This document shows positions 22,690 through 30,536 of a stretch of DNA of 35,505 nucleotides, in pieces. The translations under genes and the position numbers were made by a program. Numbering within the stretch: position 1 is the first letter of the stretch; the number at the start of each line of letters is the position of its first letter. Origin of the DNA: Verrucomicrobiales bacterium (lineage in GTDB: Bacteria; Verrucomicrobiota; Verrucomicrobiia; Limisphaerales; JAQGOV01); the NCBI GenBank assembly GCA_028293425.1, contig JAQGOV010000352.1:1-35505 (forward strand), written 5' to 3'. The notes under the pieces are model-generated. The model did not search any database, was not told the origin of the DNA, and saw only the letters and a list, made by a program, of their open reading frames with translations.

Positions 22690-24198
22690 GTGGCACAGGG
22701 TTTGTATATATCACAAAGAATGTCGCTGCAGCAGGTGCTGGCCCCCCAGCTCCAGCAATCGCTGGCCTTGCTGCAGGCTCCCACTCTTGAACTCAAAGCT
22801 CTCGTCGAGCAGGAGATGCAGCAAAACCCCGTTCTCGAGGAAGTAGCCAGCGAGGACATGGAGCAAAAGGACAAGAGCGAGCGTACCGATAGCGAAGGAA
22901 ACGACGCTCCCGACCCAATCGATCCCGCGGAACCTCCTGCTGACGTGAATTTCGACCCGGCCAGCGAAAAGCCGGGAAACGATCCAGTAGATGACTTCCA
23001 GGCCGAATTCGAGCGCCTCACGCAGCTCGATCAGGAATGGCGCGACCATTTTGCGCAAACCAACCTCCCCATGCGCCAATCGGCCGAGGATGAGGAAAAG
23101 CGCCAGTTCATGTTCGATTCGCTCGTGGCAGGCACTTCCCTCCAGGAAAACCTGATGGACCAGGTGCGCATGTCCGAGTTGGACGATGACCAGCGCAAGA
23201 TCGCTGAGGTCATCATCGGCAACATCGATGATTACGGCTACCTCAAGTCCAGCGCCGAGGAACTGAGCTTTTCCGCCAACATTGCCTCCGAGAAAGTTGC
23301 TGATGTCTTAAAGGTCATCCAAACCTTTCACCCAGCCGGAGTGGCCGCTCGTGACCTGCGCGAATGCCTCCTCCTTCAACTCCAGCGTCAAGGCAAGGAA
23401 AAGACCCTCGAGTTTCAAATCATCAACGAGTTCATGGAAGCGCTCGGCAAACGCCGCCTTCCCGAAATCGCCCGGGGTTTGAGCCATACGGTTGCCGATG
23501 TTCAGGAAGCAGTGGCTCGCATTGGCTTGTTGGAACCGCGCCCGGGCCGTGCATTTCTCCCAGACAACGATCAATATATTTTGCCGGAAGTGTTTGTGGT
23601 CAAAACTGGTGACGACTTCACCATCACCACCAACAACGAGCAAATCCCTCACCTGCGCATCAGCAACACCTACAAGGACCTGATGGCCCAGGCCGATTCC
23701 TCAGCCGAGGTGCGCGAGTATATCCGCGAAAAAATCCGTGCTGGAAAATTTCTCATCAAGAGCCTGCACCAGCGCCAGCAGACCATCCTGAATATCGGGA
23801 AAGAGATTGTGAAGCGGCAGCGCGATTTCATGGAAAAAGGCGTGGCCCACCTCCGGCCTTTAACCATGGTTCAGGTGGCCGAGGTGGTCGGCGTGCATGA
23901 AACCACGGTCAGCCGTGCTGTCTCTGGCAAATATATGCAAACGCCCCAGGGAATATTCGAGATGAAGTACTTCTTCACCTCGGGCATCCAGACCGCCGAT
24001 GGCGAAGGCATGTCCAACACCAGCGTCAAAGACATGATCGCGGATATGTTTAAGCGGGAAGATCCGGCCAAGCCTCTTTCAGACCAGGAAGTGGTAAAAA
24101 TGCTCAGCGATAAAGGGATTGTGATCGCTCGCCGAACGGTGGCGAAATACCGCTCCGAGTTGAACATTCTGCCGTCCAATCTCCGCAAAGTTTATTAA
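22690..24198 (+). CDS. rpoN: RNA polymerase sigma-54 factor
   Basis: 502-residue sigma-54. Region I (residues 1-50) is the glutamine- and leucine-rich helix, LAPQLQQSLALLQAPTLELK, that contacts activators. Region II is acidic and proline-rich (about 52-120). The core-binding domain runs from about 140 to 330. The helix-turn-helix for the -12 element is at about 395-420 (VAEVVGVHETTVSRAV). The RpoN box ARRTVAKYR is complete at 480-488, so it should read the -24 element. The GTG at 22690 aligns with the usual MxQGL start, and no Shine-Dalgarno sequence precedes it. No enhancer-binding activator is encoded in the window. It converges on the giant modular protein gene. Confidence 0.97.
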   Translation: MAQGLYISQRMSLQQVLAPQLQQSLALLQAPTLELKALVEQEMQQNPVLEEVASEDMEQKDKSERTDSEGNDAPDPIDPAEPPADVNFDPASEKPGNDPVDDFQAEFERLTQLDQEWRDHFAQTNLPMRQSAEDEEKRQFMFDSLVAGTSLQENLMDQVRMSELDDDQRKIAEVIIGNIDDYGYLKSSAEELSFSANIASEKVADVLKVIQTFHPAGVAARDLRECLLLQLQRQGKEKTLEFQIINEFMEALGKRRLPEIARGLSHTVADVQEAVARIGLLEPRPGRAFLPDNDQYILPEVFVVKTGDDFTITTNNEQIPHLRISNTYKDLMAQADSSAEVREYIREKIRAGKFLIKSLHQRQQTILNIGKEIVKRQRDFMEKGVAHLRPLTMVQVAEVVGVHETTVSRAVSGKYMQTPQGIFEMKYFFTSGIQTADGEGMSNTSVKDMIADMFKREDPAKPLSDQEVVKMLSDKGIVIARRTVAKYRSELNILPSNLRKVY

Positions 24199-24202
24199 GC
24201 TT

Positions 24203-24230
24203 TGCCCGGGAGCCAGCCTCTCGGGCATTC
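24203..24230 (+). terminator. Probable terminator after rpoN
   Basis: Ten-base arms TGCCCGGGAG / CTCTCGGGCA pair with one G-U and enclose CCAGC, 4 bases after the rpoN stop codon. The following TTCCTGCTCTTATT is only partly T-rich. Confidence 0.55.
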
Positions 24231-24306
24231 CTGCTCTTATTCGTGACCCTGCTTGGAGCCGGCTCCTCCTCCAGAAGCATCAGCATCAACCCCTGCTTCG
24301 AATTCC

Positions 24307-27300
24307 CTATTGCCCAAGCATCATCACGCGGTAAAATCGCTGTTCTGAGGCCGTCGCCGGGACCGTAGTGGTGCTGGTCGTTCCAGTCGCCATCACATCA
24401 TACTCAATGTCAGTCCAATCTTCCTGGTCGATGTTATCCGCGTATTGCACGCGATAAATCCGCTCTGGTTGAGAGTTCCACCATAGGGTGACGGCACCAT
24501 CCTGATTTGCCACCACATGGATAGCCGGTTGTGTCGGCAGGCGGGAGGGAGCGGTGTTGTTCACAATCCCTATGCTGCCCTCCCCAAACCCGACTGGTAC
24601 CACGGTTAAGTCTTCACGCGCGGCTTCCACAAGCGTGGGGTTCCCATCCATCGTGAGTTGACTCGACGTTCCTACCGCGCCAACCAGGTCAAAATTTATT
24701 GCGAATAACGTGCTCCCATCCGCCAGCGTCTGGCTGTGGCCCGTGATGTCGTCCCAGGAAACCGTCAGCGTGCCACTGTTGGTCAACGTCAGACCAAAAC
24801 TGATCCCTGCAAGGGCTTGCTGCTCTACTCCGGCAAAACGCGCCACCGTTGGATCCCAATGCAGCGAGTATTGGAACACATTGATGTCACTGAAACCGCT
24901 GGTCAGAATGGGCACGGTCACTTGAGTCCCAAAGCTGCCATTGGTTTTTGCCCCTACAAAAGCGATCCCGTCAAAAGGATTTACGACCAGACGGAATGTT
25001 TTGATGTCACTCGCAGGTGGTGAACCACTATCGGTGACACGGACGCTCACAACATTCGTTCCGATGGGCCACATCCAGCCCGGCGTCCAGCTAAAGCGGC
25101 CCGTCTGAGGGTGAAGACTCGCGCCTGCGGGTGCGCCTGCTTCCAGGCTGTAAATTAAAGTCTGTCCTGGCAAATCCGGATCGCTCGCGGAAACATCGAA
25201 GGAGATGGGACTGCCTTCGGTGATGGTTTGGTCGTTTATCGGACTTAGCACCGGCGGCTGGTTTGTTACCTCCACCACCACCGCGCTTAATTCCAAATCA
25301 AAACTCACATCCGGGCTCGAAGCCGTGTTCTGATGGATTTCCACTGCAATCACGTTTTGACCAGCCACGAGGTTTGTGGGGGTAAAGGCGGGACCCGCGA
25401 AGTAAGTATTCTCATCGATGCTTCCAACTTTTACATTGGCCAGGGTCGTCGGCGCGATGGGTCCTGCCGGCATATTGTCCCGGCGCATTTCGACGCCATT
25501 GATATAAATCACGCCACCGTCGTCTCGCAGGAACCGCATTTGCATGGAGTTCACGGAGGAAGGTTGCGTGATGTTGAAGGTCCGGCGGAACCAGGTTGTA
25601 ATGTAGGTGGAAGCCGCGTTCGGTCCAAAACTCACCACCGTCCCTTCATTGCCGTTGCCATATCCCAGGATGGCTTTGCCGCTCTTCCAGGTTGAATCAT
25701 TATAGGCCAATTCCCGCCACGCGGCTCCAGGGTCAACGCCTGTGTCGAGGTACTTCCAAACAGAACCCGTGGCCACCAGCGTGATGTTACTAATCGACGC
25801 AGCCGGACGCACCACTAAAGCCATCGTCGTGGAGCTGCTCATCACGGGCGAACCGTTATCCGCGACTCGAACTGTGAACAAATTCGTCCCAAGGGGCGCG
25901 TTCGTCGGCACTGCCCAGGTAAAAAGGCCATTGCTGGGGTTGATGCTGCTGCCAGCCTGCGAACCGGCCGCCAGGCTGAAGGTCAGCGTCTGCGCCGGCA
26001 AGTCCGGATCAGTCGCACTAAGAGCGAAGCTGATGTTTCCTCCACGCACCACCCCACGGGGCGCCACGGGATTGACCACGGGTGGCGAGTTCGTTTCCCG
26101 CACGGTAATGGTAACCGTTTGGGTCGCGCTGAGCGCCGGTAATCCATTGTCGGTCACGCGAAAAGCCACCTGGTAGGTTCCGGGCCCCTGCGCTTCGGTG
26201 GGAATCCACGCGAAAAGACCGCTCGCTGGCTGAATGGAAGCTCCAGCAGGCGCACCCGCGCCCAGGCTGAATGTGAGCTGCTGGGCGGGCGTGTCGTTGT
26301 CCACGGCCGCTACTGTGAAACTCAGCAAAGACCCTTCCGCCACTGTCTTATTTCCAATCGCTAACAAAACCGGTGCGGTATTGGGTGCGTCACCCACGAC
26401 CATGCTGGCGGAATCACTCTCGACCGAGCCTGCTGGGTTGGTTATAACCACATAAAAATTCCCAGCGCTGCTAAATTGGACATTCGATAGCACCAGCGAT
26501 GAATTGGTCGCATCGGCCAGTGGACCCGCGTCTGAATACCACTGAAACTGCAGTGGTTGCAAGCCGGCTGCGGTCACGCTGAAGGTAGCTTTGCCGCCTT
26601 TCACCACGGAAAGCGGTTTAGGCTGTGCGAAAAGCACGGGGGAGATCACGCTCATGCCCGCGCTCAGTTCAAGGTTGAACTCCAGGTCAGCGTTGCTGTT
26701 GTTATACTGGTGTATTTCCACCGCGATCGTATTGTCGCCCGGCACGAGCAGTGCAGGATCAATCGGTGGACTCGGAAAAAATTTATACTCGTCAGTGCTG
26801 CCAACGCTTACCGAGGCGAGCGTGGTGTAAGTAATGGGGCCGTTCGGCATATTGCTCCGAAAAACCTCCACCCCATTTATATAAACTACCGCGCCGTCGT
26901 CCCGCAGCAGTTTAATCAGGAGCGAGTTAAATGCGGCTGGATCGGTCACCGTAAAGCTGCGTCGGAAGTAAGTGGTAATGTATTTAGCGCTCGCATTGGG
27001 CCCATAGCTCACCACCGTCGTTTCGTCCCCATCCCCATATCCGAATTTTGCCTGGCCGCTCTTCCATAAAGTATCATTGTAAGCTGGAGCCAGCCATGTG
27101 GCGCCAAGATTTTCCCCTGTGTCACGGTATTTCCAAATGGAATTTGAAGGAATCAATGTAACGTTTGTCGCAATCCCCGCCACCACCGACACGGCAAAAG
27201 TCTGCAGCCCGGTCAGCGGGGGCGTGCCATTGTCCGTCGCGAGAATCGTAATTTGGTTCGTCACTGGCGCCAGGGAGGCGCTCGGTGTCCACGTAAACAG

Positions 27301-28899
27301 CCCGTTGGTCGGGTTCAGTGTGGCTCCCGCAGGTGCTCCGGCTCCAAGGCTGTAGGTCAGGCTCTGTGCCGGAAAATCCACATCGATCGCTTTGGCTTGC
27401 AATGCAAGCGTGCCGCCGCGGCTGATCGTGCGGTCGGAAATGCGCGCCACCAGCGGGGTCGTGTTGATCGACAATACCGCCGGTGGGGAACTCGTTATCG
27501 ACCCGCGCAAGTTATTCACCACTACGGCATAACTCCCGGCATCGGTTGGCTGAACATTGTCAATCGTGAGCGTCGGGGATCCGCTCCCGCTAATCGTCGC
27601 GTTGTCCTGCAGGTTTGTGCCGTTTAAAAGCCATTGATAAAAGAAAGGAGGCGAACCGGTCACACCCACTGTGAACGCCGCGCTCATCCCCGCTATCCCT
27701 TGCACACTCGCGGGCGGCCTCACGATGCCTGGGGGATTCGGACCAGTTTGGTTCACCGTGAAGATCGCCCCGTTCAACACCAGGCTTCCCACCCGGAGGT
27801 TTCCCGTGTTCGTGGAAACCTGGTAAAGCAGAATCCCGCCATTCGTCCCCGAAGCATCGGACAAAACATTGATCCATGGGTTGGTATTATTGATCGACCA
27901 GGCGCAGCCGATCGGGCTGGTTAACGTGAAGGATCCTGCCCCCCCTTCGTAGGTGTAGGAAGCACCTCCTGGGGTTAATGTGTAGCTGCATGGGGCTGGA
28001 GCCTGGGTGATAATAAACGGCTGCTCGGCGACCATCAAAATCCCCACCCGTGTAAATGTCGTCGGATTTTTGGCCACCAAATACTTCACTGTACCGTTGC
28101 CCACCATGCTCGCAGGCGAGCCGAGGCTAATCCAATCGTTCGTGCTGAAAACGCGCCAGGCACAACCGGAACTCGTGCTCACGCTCACGGTGTTGGTCGA
28201 TGCTTGAAATGGAACCGCCTTGCTGGTGGATGCCACCGTGTATTTGCATGGCGTGCCCAATTGCGTGACCGTAAAGGGACGGCCTGCAATCAAAAGAACT
28301 CCCGTGCGCTCTTTGGCGCTCAGTGTCGGTGCCACGGTGAACTTCACCATGCTGTTCCCAATTCCCGTTGCCAGGGTGTTCAAGGTGATCCAGCTATTGG
28401 TATTCACCACGTTCCACGGGCATCCTTCCAAGGTAAAAACGTTTACGGTCACCTCGTCTGCGCCCGTTCCAGAGAGGCGGTTCGTCGGCGTGATCGAGTA
28501 GCTGCAAGGCGCCCCTGCCTGCAGAACATGAAATGGCAGGCCTTGCACACTTAAGTACGCATCACGCGGGGTTGTCGAAGGATTATCAAACACTGTGTAG
28601 CGGACGATCCCGTTCCCCGTGCCGTTGGTCGCCAGCTTGATGATCATCCAATCGTTCGTGTTCACCACCGTCCAGTCGCATCCATCGGGAGAGTATACAT
28701 TGAAGACAAAGAATTCCGAAGTATAGGGATGCCCCTGACTCACGGGGTCAAGCGTGAAGGTGCACGGCGCGCTCAAGAGCGGCACCGGACTGTTTGTGCC
28801 TCCACTTTCCTGGGCTCGGCCATTGCAAAGGCAACCGCAAATCAACAGGAGTGTAACCTTCACCGTGAGAAATACGGAAGGTCTGCCTTTAATGGTCAT
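24307..28899 (-). CDS. Giant secreted modular protein (BACON-like, Ig, cohesin-like domains)
   Basis: 1530-residue exported protein built wholly of beta domains. A signal peptide covers about residues 1-29 (TVKVTLLLICGCLCNGRAQ). Four BACON-like repeats follow at 46-386. Next are an Ig domain (about 388-478), a putative-Ig/cadherin-like domain (482-573), a jelly-roll-like module (577-748; KYITTYFRRSF, LRDDGAVVYINGVEV), an Ig domain (752-836), two cadherin-like domains (841-1030), a second jelly-roll-like module (1036-1208), a cadherin-like domain (1214-1306), a cohesin-like domain (1311-1447) and a C-terminal domain ending FYRVMMLGQ. The frame is open upstream to a TTG at 29016 and an ATG at 29010, but the ATG at 28899 puts the signal peptide at the N-terminus. 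Likely surface binding or adhesion; no catalytic domain seen. Confidence 0.9.
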   Translation of the reverse strand: MTIKGRPSVFLTVKVTLLLICGCLCNGRAQESGGTNSPVPLLSAPCTFTLDPVSQGHPYTSEFFVFNVYSPDGCDWTVVNTNDWMIIKLATNGTGNGIVRYTVFDNPSTTPRDAYLSVQGLPFHVLQAGAPCSYSITPTNRLSGTGADEVTVNVFTLEGCPWNVVNTNSWITLNTLATGIGNSMVKFTVAPTLSAKERTGVLLIAGRPFTVTQLGTPCKYTVASTSKAVPFQASTNTVSVSTSSGCAWRVFSTNDWISLGSPASMVGNGTVKYLVAKNPTTFTRVGILMVAEQPFIITQAPAPCSYTLTPGGASYTYEGGAGSFTLTSPIGCAWSINNTNPWINVLSDASGTNGGILLYQVSTNTGNLRVGSLVLNGAIFTVNQTGPNPPGIVRPPASVQGIAGMSAAFTVGVTGSPPFFYQWLLNGTNLQDNATISGSGSPTLTIDNVQPTDAGSYAVVVNNLRGSITSSPPAVLSINTTPLVARISDRTISRGGTLALQAKAIDVDFPAQSLTYSLGAGAPAGATLNPTNGLFTWTPSASLAPVTNQITILATDNGTPPLTGLQTFAVSVVAGIATNVTLIPSNSIWKYRDTGENLGATWLAPAYNDTLWKSGQAKFGYGDGDETTVVSYGPNASAKYITTYFRRSFTVTDPAAFNSLLIKLLRDDGAVVYINGVEVFRSNMPNGPITYTTLASVSVGSTDEYKFFPSPPIDPALLVPGDNTIAVEIHQYNNSNADLEFNLELSAGMSVISPVLFAQPKPLSVVKGGKATFSVTAAGLQPLQFQWYSDAGPLADATNSSLVLSNVQFSSAGNFYVVITNPAGSVESDSASMVVGDAPNTAPVLLAIGNKTVAEGSLLSFTVAAVDNDTPAQQLTFSLGAGAPAGASIQPASGLFAWIPTEAQGPGTYQVAFRVTDNGLPALSATQTVTITVRETNSPPVVNPVAPRGVVRGGNISFALSATDPDLPAQTLTFSLAAGSQAGSSINPSNGLFTWAVPTNAPLGTNLFTVRVADNGSPVMSSSTTMALVVRPAASISNITLVATGSVWKYLDTGVDPGAAWRELAYNDSTWKSGKAILGYGNGNEGTVVSFGPNAASTYITTWFRRTFNITQPSSVNSMQMRFLRDDGGVIYINGVEMRRDNMPAGPIAPTTLANVKVGSIDENTYFAGPAFTPTNLVAGQNVIAVEIHQNTASSPDVSFDLELSAVVVEVTNQPPVLSPINDQTITEGSPISFDVSASDPDLPGQTLIYSLEAGAPAGASLHPQTGRFSWTPGWMWPIGTNVVSVRVTDSGSPPASDIKTFRLVVNPFDGIAFVGAKTNGSFGTQVTVPILTSGFSDINVFQYSLHWDPTVARFAGVEQQALAGISFGLTLTNSGTLTVSWDDITGHSQTLADGSTLFAINFDLVGAVGTSSQLTMDGNPTLVEAAREDLTVVPVGFGEGSIGIVNNTAPSRLPTQPAIHVVANQDGAVTLWWNSQPERIYRVQYADNIDQEDWTDIEYDVMATGTTSTTTVPATASEQRFYRVMMLGQ
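27742..28764 (-). repeat. Four tandem 86-residue BACON-like repeats within the giant protein
   Basis: Cysteines fall at residues 46/74, 132/160, 218/246 and 304/332: every pair 28 apart, every repeat exactly 86 apart (258 bases). Each repeat has the pattern Cys-x-Trp, four residues, then [ST]NxW, and ends in a QAG/TQxG-type strand, as in BACON domains. The two cysteines of each repeat probably form a disulfide. DNA-level identity between repeats is low, so the duplications are old. Confidence 0.85.
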
Positions 28900-29238
28900 A
28901 ATTCTATTGTCGACACACTGGATCTTGAGCAGTTGTTCCGGACACCGGGTGCGGACTCGGCGCCAAAACGGCCAAACCAGCGCTTTCGCCACAAGCGGCA
29001 GCCCTTTCATGCCCAATCATTGCACCCAATGAATTTATGACTCCTTCACCACGAGGTTCCATCCAAGTTACACGCGGCACACCTCACCCATGGGAGAGAT
29101 GCACCGTGAGACCTCTAATTGGATGACTGCTACAGTCGAGTCCGACACTAGCGGAGCGGCCAGGTAAAAAGCAAGCGAATCGAGGCGGTTTGCCTTGAGT
29201 TTTATTACGCCCTCCGCCATCGTAAAACTACGTACGCT
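28900..29238. other. Divergent gap between the giant protein and the DUF1080 lipoprotein
   Basis: About 340 bases without a gene if the giant protein starts at 28899. It contains a small inverted repeat TCATTG CACC CAATGA near 29018-29033 and must hold promoters in both directions, but no convincing -35/-10 pair is seen. Confidence 0.45.
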
Positions 29239-30021
29239 ATGAAATGTCTCATTGCCACTCAGGCCATCAAAATCTGTTTCTCATTCAAACATCCACTCTT
29301 CTTTCTTGCGCTTGGCTCCCTCACTCTGGCGGCGGGATGCGTCACTCGCCGCGCTCCAGAAGCCCCTCCTGTCGCCTCTAAGCCAGCTCCCTTCGTGACA
29401 GTGACCAACGCTGTAACCGCTCCTGCCTCGAAAACAATCGCGGCCGTTTCCAACTCCCCCGCCGCTGCCGCACCAGCCGGAACGCAGACTTTGTTCGACG
29501 GTAAAACACTGAAAGGCTGGGCCATCACGGACTTCGCGGGGCACGGCGAAGTGAAGGTGGAAGATGACAAGCTGCTCCTGGAAATGGGGGTCATGACGGG
29601 TGTCACTTACACGAATCCCATTCCAAAAACGAATTATGAAATCGAACTGGATGCCATGCGCGTCGAGGGAAGCGACTTCTTCTGTGGCCTCACCTTTCCC
29701 TTTGGCGATAATCCCTGCAGCCTCGTCCTCGGGGGATGGGGCGGTGGCGTGGTTGGACTTTCAAGCATCGATGGCGAAGACGCCGCGCACAACGAAACTT
29801 CCAAGTTCATGAACTTCGACAAAGGCCGCTGGTATCATGTTCGCCTCCGCGTCACCCCCGCCAAAATCGAAGCCTGGGTCGACAAGGACAAACTCGTGGA
29901 CCTTCCCACCCAGGATCGCAGTTTCTCGATCCGCATTGAAATGGAACTCTCCAAACCGCTTGGCATCGCCACTTGGTCCACCACTGGTGCGATCAAAAAC
30001 GTCTGGCTCAGAAAACTTTAG
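29239..30021 (+). CDS. DUF1080 (3-keto-disaccharide hydrolase-like) lipoprotein
   Basis: 260-residue predicted lipoprotein. The signal peptide ends in lipobox LAAGC with Cys34. A linker rich in Pro, Ala and Thr runs to about residue 80, then a DUF1080 domain (PF06439, concanavalin-like beta sandwich) starting at LFDGKTLKGWAI and ending with AIKNVWLRKL. Characterised relatives hydrolyse 3-keto-glycosides; many members remain unassigned and could simply bind glycans. The conserved GRWYHVRLRVTPAKIEAWVD strand pair is visible at about 197-216. Its stop codon overlaps that of the convergent gene. Confidence 0.88.
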   Translation: MKCLIATQAIKICFSFKHPLFFLALGSLTLAAGCVTRRAPEAPPVASKPAPFVTVTNAVTAPASKTIAAVSNSPAAAAPAGTQTLFDGKTLKGWAITDFAGHGEVKVEDDKLLLEMGVMTGVTYTNPIPKTNYEIELDAMRVEGSDFFCGLTFPFGDNPCSLVLGGWGGGVVGLSSIDGEDAAHNETSKFMNFDKGRWYHVRLRVTPAKIEAWVDKDKLVDLPTQDRSFSIRIEMELSKPLGIATWSTTGAIKNVWLRKL

Positions 30022-30482
30022 TTCCCCGCCTGGTCAGGCGTGCCCAACACAGCACAAGGCCCTTCGCGGAAATAGAAAATGTTCCCAAAGCTTAAATTTT
30101 TCGCCTGTACTCTAACCTCTATTGGCTCGGCGGAAGCCTCACACGGCAGAAACGGATTTACCCTCATCGGTTCGGGTGCCAGGATGTACTTGCCCGGAGG
30201 CAGCCGTACTGAATACAAACCATTTACGTCGGTCACTACTCGTCCGATCTCGCGCCCGTTGTGGGCCGACAAAATCCTGAATGACGCCGCAATTGGAAAT
30301 TGGACGGAAGGCACCCCCACCCAAATGCCCGGTGCTACTTCAACGGGTGCGCCATAGGAAATGTAAAGAAAGGCTTGTCCTCGTATGCCCGTGTGTGGCG
30401 GTGCGGCGCTGGACGTGGGTGAGGCTGCGGCCAAGAAAAGCGTTGTCAGCGCCATCGCGAACTTCTGGATCGTTTGCTTCAT
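30018..30482 (-). CDS. Small exported protein with carboxypeptidase-regulatory-like fold
   Basis: 154-residue protein with a clear signal peptide (about residues 1-27, FAMALTTLFLAAASPTSSAA). The mature part looks like a single prealbumin/carboxypeptidase-regulatory-like beta domain: GREIGRVVTDVNGLYSVRLPPGKYILAPEP is the typical core (about 75-105). Two cysteines (in LPCEA and GPCAV) could pair. It lies 54 bases after the anti-sigma gene on the same strand, so it is likely the third gene of that operon. Its stop overlaps the stop of the DUF1080 gene. Confidence 0.75.
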   Translation of the reverse strand: MKQTIQKFAMALTTLFLAAASPTSSAAPPHTGIRGQAFLYISYGAPVEVAPGIWVGVPSVQFPIAASFRILSAHNGREIGRVVTDVNGLYSVRLPPGKYILAPEPMRVNPFLPCEASAEPIEVRVQAKNLSFGNIFYFREGPCAVLGTPDQAGN

Positions 30483-30536
30483 ATATCTTGTTATTGAGTG
30501 GAATGTTTATCGATGCGCGGGGCGCGCAAAATTGAA

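Noticed and set aside
24255-24266. Palindrome GGAGCCGGCTCC in the rpoN/giant-protein gap
   Set aside because: No loop and no T tract; the nearby hairpin at 24203-24227 is the better terminator.
29018-29033. Inverted repeat TCATTG CACC CAATGA
   Set aside because: Six base pairs only, with no T tract and no second copy; likely chance.
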